Made by a program: the position numbers and the translations under genes. A stretch of 64,000 nt of DNA from Ensifer adhaerens. GTDB lineage: Bacteria; Pseudomonadota; Alphaproteobacteria; Rhizobiales; Rhizobiaceae. Of this stretch, positions 61,615 through 64,000 are shown piece by piece (position 1 is the stretch's first letter; each line of letters opens with the position of its first letter). The notes under the pieces are model-generated. The model saw only the letters and a program-made list of their open reading frames with translations, had not been told where the DNA came from and ran no database searches. The DNA lies in contig OCMG01000003.1 in NCBI GenBank assembly GCA_900215285.1, positions 1 to 64,000 of the forward strand, written 5' to 3'.

Positions 61615-62252
61615 ACTCCGGTGCATCGGGTGGAGCCGCTAGCGCGCTTTTGGACAGCGCGGAAGTAGATCAATCGAAAGGGCAATCCCGCAAGCCAGCC
61701 TCCTCGGGGTTGCCACATGAGCTGGCTCGATTGATGTTTCGGATCCGTTGAAGCGCAAACACCCACCCGGCCCCGCAATGTCCGCTGCGGGACCGTTAAG
61801 CATGCGCCCGGCTCTTATCCATTGATCGCCTTCACCGCGGTCGGGAGGACTGGAGCCCGATCTGCCTTTAGTGGCCACCATAAAACGCTGCCTGCTGTGC
61901 CTGGGCGTTTCGATCTGATCGACCAACGTAAGGTGGAGTCCGTGGTCCTGCCGCCATGAAGATGGCCGCCCTGCACGACTTCGCGATGCGTGCCGACCGT
62001 CACCAGCATTTGCGGCACGCCGAAGCCCGCAAACGACTGCATCTGACAGATTCTCGTACCGATCCGGGCATTGGCCCGCAGTCGACCTACATGCAAATCA
62101 CGGCTTGACTGCATTATGAACTAACTGGTACAAACATTCCAGCAGCGGCGAATGGGAGATATTCGCCGATGTGGGAGGATGCCGGGGCGCGGAGCGTAGA
62201 CGAGACAGTCGGAGCTTCGATCCTGATGCAGCCACGGCACTGGGAGAGAAGC
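61615..62252. other. 638-bp stretch without a supportable gene
   Basis: The open frames here on both strands lack ribosome-binding sites and recognisable domains. The Arg/His-rich translations around 61815-62114 look like decayed coding DNA, perhaps an IS remnant, but I cannot place it in a family. The right end probably holds the promoter of the amino-acid-type ABC transporter. Confidence 0.5.
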
Positions 62253-62921
62253 ATGTCCTATAGTTTGGATTTTTCGGCGGTTTTCGCGCATTTGCCCGAG
62301 CTGCTGATCGCATGCCTCGCGACAATCGGGTTGGCGATTGCCGGGATGTCGCTCGCCACCGTGATCGGCGTTCTGGGTGTGATCGCCCGGCGATCGCGCT
62401 TCGCCTGGTTGCGTGCACTGGTTATCGGCTTCGTCGAAATTATCCGCAACACGCCCTTCCTCGTCCAGATCTTCTTCATCTTCTTCGCGCTCCCGCAGCT
62501 CGGCGTTCGACTCAACCCGACGGCCACGGCGATCATTGCTCTGGCACTCAACGGCGGGGCCTATGCCATCGAGATCATTCGCGGCGGGGTGGACGCCATC
62601 CCCAAGGGGCAGATCGAGGCCGGGCTGGCGCTGGGCCTGCATAAGGCGCAGATTTTCCGCTTCATCGTGCTGAAGCCGGCGCTGCGCACCGTCTATCCGT
62701 CGCTTACCAGCCAATTCATCATGCTGACGCTGACGACTTCGGTCTGTACGTCAATTGCCGCTTACGAGCTGACGTCGGTCGCGCAGAAGATCGAGGCGGA
62801 CACGTTCCGCTCCTTCGAGGTCTATTTCTCGATCACGATCCTTTATCTGATCATTTCGTCGCTGATGATGGGCGTTTTTGCCCTCATTTCCCGCCTTTCC
62901 TTCAGCTATCCGGTCAAGTGA
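62253..62921 (+). CDS. Polar-amino-acid-type ABC transporter permease (HisM/GlnP family)
   Basis: The protein has 222 aa from ATG 62253 (GGGAGAG upstream), the usual size of this family. It shows FVEIIRNTPFLVQIFFIFF and the EAA loop GQIEAGLALGLHKAQIFRFIVLKPALRTVYPSL. It is followed after 10 nt by a second permease of the same family. Such pairs import amino acids or opine-like compounds in Rhizobiaceae. Confidence 0.86.
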   Translation: MSYSLDFSAVFAHLPELLIACLATIGLAIAGMSLATVIGVLGVIARRSRFAWLRALVIGFVEIIRNTPFLVQIFFIFFALPQLGVRLNPTATAIIALALNGGAYAIEIIRGGVDAIPKGQIEAGLALGLHKAQIFRFIVLKPALRTVYPSLTSQFIMLTLTTSVCTSIAAYELTSVAQKIEADTFRSFEVYFSITILYLIISSLMMGVFALISRLSFSYPVK

Positions 62922-62931
62922 GGCGCGCAGC

Positions 62932-63582
62932 ATGGCAACCATCGGCTTCAACGAAATCTACTTCCTGCTGCAGGGTCTCAAATGGACCCTTGCCCTCACC
63001 GTCATCGGCTTTGTTGGCGGCGGCATCGTCGGCCTTCTCGTGGCACTCGCCCGCACGGCAGACAGCAAGGTCCTGCAAAGGGCGACGACCGGCTATATCG
63101 CGATCTTCCAGGGCACGCCGCTGCTCATGCAGCTCTTCGTCGTCTATTATGGCGTGGCGTTGGTCGGCCTCAATATCGATGCATGGCTTGCCGTTGCGAT
63201 TGCCTTCACGCTCCATGCCAGCGCCTATCTCGGCGAGATCTGGCGCGGCGGCATCCAGGCCGTGCCAAAGGGGCAGACGGAAGCGGCCAAGGCGCTGGGC
63301 CTGCACTATGTCTCGCGCATCAAGGACGTCATCCTGCCGCAGGCACTGAAGATCTCGCTACCCGCCACGATCGGCTTCCTCGTCCAGCTGATCAAGGGCA
63401 CGTCGCTCGCCGCCATTGTCGGATTTGTCGAATTGTCGCGCGCCGGCCAGATCGTCTCCAACCAGACGTTCCGCCCACTTACCGTCTTCGCCATCGTCGG
63501 CCTGATCTATTTTCTCATCTGCTGGCCGCTATCTCTCTGGGGCGCCCGCACAGAACGCCGGCTTCAGACCGCAGCCCGCTAG
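62932..63582 (+). CDS. Polar-amino-acid-type ABC transporter permease (second)
   Basis: The protein has 216 aa from ATG 62932. The segments YIAIFQGTPLLMQLFVVYYG and GQTEAAKALGLHYVSRIKDVILPQALKISLPA are diagnostic of the family. It should form a heterodimeric membrane domain with the permease upstream. The binding-protein gene begins 37 nt downstream. Confidence 0.86.
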   Translation: MATIGFNEIYFLLQGLKWTLALTVIGFVGGGIVGLLVALARTADSKVLQRATTGYIAIFQGTPLLMQLFVVYYGVALVGLNIDAWLAVAIAFTLHASAYLGEIWRGGIQAVPKGQTEAAKALGLHYVSRIKDVILPQALKISLPATIGFLVQLIKGTSLAAIVGFVELSRAGQIVSNQTFRPLTVFAIVGLIYFLICWPLSLWGARTERRLQTAAR

Positions 63583-63619
63583 TATCCAAATCATGAGCTT
63601 TTTAAGGAGGAGCAAGTCT

Positions 63620-64000
63620 ATGAAACACCTGAACACCATCAAGCGCCGGAGCCTTCTGGCCCTTGCCGCTGCAGCGATTGCCGCGTTTCCGGCCCTGCAT
63701 GCCAGCGATGCCTTCGCCGGCACGTTGGCCGATGCAAAGAAGGCCGGCAAGGTCGTGATCGGCATTCAGGGCGACAATTCGCCTTGGGGCTTTGTCAATT
63801 CCAGCGGCGTGCAGGACGGTCTCGACGCCGATATCGGCAAGGCCTTTGCCGAATCCCTCGGTCTGAAGGCCGAATTCGTGCCGCTGGCAGTGGCCAACCG
63901 CATTCCCGCACTCATGACCGGCAAAGTCGATGTGCTCTTCGCTACGATGGGCATGACCCCCGAGCGCGCCAAGACAATCCAGTATTCGAAGCCCTATGCC
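63620..64000 (+). CDS. Polar-amino-acid-type ABC transporter binding protein, 3' end beyond window
   Basis: The first 127 codons are present, starting at ATG 63620 with a strong AAGGAGG upstream. A signal peptide (MKHLNTIKRRSLLALAAAAI onward, probable cut near AFA) is followed by VVIGIQGDNSPWGFVNSSG and GLDADIGKAFAESLGL, the start of an SBP_bac_3 domain. The gene is truncated only by the end of the window. An ATPase gene is expected further downstream. Confidence 0.85.
   Translation, partial: MKHLNTIKRRSLLALAAAAIAAFPALHASDAFAGTLADAKKAGKVVIGIQGDNSPWGFVNSSGVQDGLDADIGKAFAESLGLKAEFVPLAVANRIPALMTGKVDVLFATMGMTPERAKTIQYSKPYA

Noticed and set aside
1..64000. tRNA, rRNA, CRISPR array, replication origin, phage or conjugation genes
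   Set aside because: No cloverleaf-like, spacer-repeat or origin-like structure and no such proteins were recognised on either strand by eye; a dedicated scan was not possible.

Overview
The window is GC-rich, densely packed DNA of alphaproteobacterial style. A 107-bp element at 32724-32830 has the termini and size of the Rhizobiaceae RIME1 repeat, which points to a Rhizobiaceae member; this is inference from one repeat plus gene style, not an identification. Almost every gene belongs to a catabolic cassette: a transporter, two to six enzymes and a dedicated regulator. There are no rRNA, tRNA, ribosomal or other housekeeping genes, so this looks like accessory DNA (a chromid, megaplasmid or catabolic island).

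Layout. (1) 1-9208: phenylacetate-type genes (paaG, paaN), a Liv-type ABC transporter and a fused hydratase/dehydrogenase, with a PaaR-like operator between paaG and paaN. (2) 9258-11694: a FeaR-like AraC regulator and an aldehyde dehydrogenase. (3) 11931-14426: a frameshifted HSL-type esterase with a DUF3237 gene, divergent from a TetR gene, with a perfect inverted repeat between them. (4) 14440-16213: IS3 remains, then an outer-membrane protein of the phenol meta-pathway type. (5) 16712-26175: an MFS transporter; a tightly overlapping operon of BKACE, a large alpha/beta hydrolase, LigA, LigB, a flavin monooxygenase and an enol-lactonase-like hydrolase; a TetR gene; and an amidohydrolase. The palindrome ATTGAnCATGnTCAAT lies in front of both the operon and the TetR/amidohydrolase pair. 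(6) 26378-33647: GntR, an ornithine-cyclodeaminase-like enzyme, a GabD-like dehydrogenase, a DapA-like lyase and a Tau/Ssu-type ABC transporter that carries the RIME1-like element inside it. (7) 33979-40597: a second Tau/Ssu-type ABC transporter with a ThDP enzyme and a HbpS/GlcG-like protein, divergent from LysR. (8) 40640-49099: a TRAP transporter with an amidohydrolase, extradiol dioxygenase, flavin hydroxylase and FAH-family enzyme, plus a divergent GntR. (9) 49180-54815: IS110 and IS30 remains, GntR, a Tat-exported TRAP system, a DapA-like lyase and an aldehyde dehydrogenase remnant. (10) 54960-61614: TetR divergent from a hydroxylase / extradiol dioxygenase / FAH / acyl-CoA synthetase operon. 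(11) 62253-64000: a polar-amino-acid-type ABC transporter that runs off the end.

The common theme is uptake of small aromatic or nitrogen/carboxylate compounds, flavin-dependent hydroxylation, extradiol ring cleavage, hydrolysis of the ring-fission product, and aldehyde or CoA-ester steps that feed central metabolism. Three ring-cleavage modules occur (one class III LigAB-type, two type I VOC-type). The region has been shuffled: there are remains of three IS families, a dead copy of an aldehyde dehydrogenase and a dead copy of a HbpS/GlcG-like gene. The most promising undescribed system is the TetR-controlled LigAB/BKACE/hydrolase pathway at 18066-26175. Its substrate cannot be read from sequence.
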